DNA of 64,000 nt, from positions 24,959 through 88,958 of the forward strand of contig NZ_NBOE01000015.1 of NCBI RefSeq assembly GCF_002104515.1, written 5' to 3'. Of this stretch, positions 63,838-64,000 are shown piece after piece. A program made the position numbers and the translations under genes. Under the pieces are notes generated by a model. That model saw nothing but the letters and a program-made list of their open reading frames with translations. It did no database searches and had not been told where the DNA came from. Numbering within the stretch: position 1 is the first letter of the stretch; each line of letters opens with the position of its first letter. This DNA is from Colwellia polaris (GTDB lineage: Bacteria; Pseudomonadota; Gammaproteobacteria; Enterobacterales; Alteromonadaceae).

Positions 63838-64000
63838 ATTGAAATTACTGAACACTGAACTAAACTAAGAAAACCCCACAACATTATCTCAGGTGAGTTA
63901 TGGCTACGCCAAGGAAGCAGCAAATCAGTTTAGTAAACACCCCGTATTATCATTGTGTGGCGCGTTGTGTTCGACGCGCTTTTTTATGCGGTGAAGATAC
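63814..64000 (+). mobile_element. Y1 (RAYT-like) transposase element, copy 3, cut by the window end
   Basis: Left end GAATTAACAGGACACCC at 63814 and the full leader, with CAACA present as in copy 1. Confidence 0.88.
63900..64000 (+). CDS. Y1 transposase, N-terminal part (copy 3)
   Basis: ATG 63900 with the AGGTGAG leader. 33 codons ([20 protein letters not shown]...) are identical in reading to the start of copy 1, then the window ends. It cannot be judged for intactness. Confidence 0.88.
   Translation, partial: MATPRKQQISLVNTPYYHCVARCVRRAFLCGED

Overview
The window looks like chromosome of a marine, AT-rich gammaproteobacterium of the Alteromonadales, probably Colwelliaceae (Colwellia or Thalassotalea type). 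The evidence is protein style (DnaQ, EF-P-like YeiP, RNase E, the FAS cluster), the GntR-prpB-prpC-acnD-prpF form of the methylcitrate operon, and chromosomal integron debris. The genus is inferred from family knowledge; no search was run.

Layout. 1-4.0 kb: membrane proteins (DUF599, DUF2919), dnaQ and a membrane-anchored TIGR03503-like protein. 4.0-4.8 kb: stringent-type promoter, four identical tRNA-Asp genes and a decayed fifth copy. 4.9-8.5 kb: relic of a chromosomal integron. It holds the 3' half of an integron integrase cut by a Y1/RAYT transposase element, 28-bp repeats, two gene cassettes with attC sites (one encoding a membrane-anchored HEPN/MltR-like protein), and decayed transposase pieces. 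8.5-13.2 kb (minus): solute-binding protein, ybaK, pqiABC. 13.6-18.1 kb: OmpA-like porin, M14 peptidase, yeiP, Nudix hydrolase, a 49-aa coiled-coil protein. 18.3-24.6 kb: alpha-glucan locus (GH13 lipoprotein, GH31 glucosidase, then an AGCS symporter). 24.8-34.8 kb: DUF2959 lipoprotein, DUF748 protein, ABC-2 exporter, 7TM-EAL phosphodiesterase, bicupin, LMW-PTPase.

35.0-52.2 kb is the conserved rne / rluC / maf / yceD-rpmF-plsX-fabD-fabG-acpP-fabF-pabC-mltG-tmk-holB-pilZ-tatD block, notable for lacking fabH between plsX and fabD. A minus-strand sRNA-like structure lies behind tatD. 52.6-61.1 kb: SpmAB-like membrane protein, then the 2-methylcitrate operon, with GTCGACA palindromes around the regulator promoter as likely operators. 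The operon would convert propionyl-CoA plus oxaloacetate to succinate and pyruvate.

61.4-64.0 kb is a second integron-type cluster without an integrase (CALIN-like). It has DUF2513 and small orphan genes, one textbook attC whose R'' box is the reverse complement of its own cassette start, a truncated cassette, and two nested copies of the 5.3 kb transposase element. The two cassette clusters, about 53 kb apart around core genes, are the most unusual part of the window.
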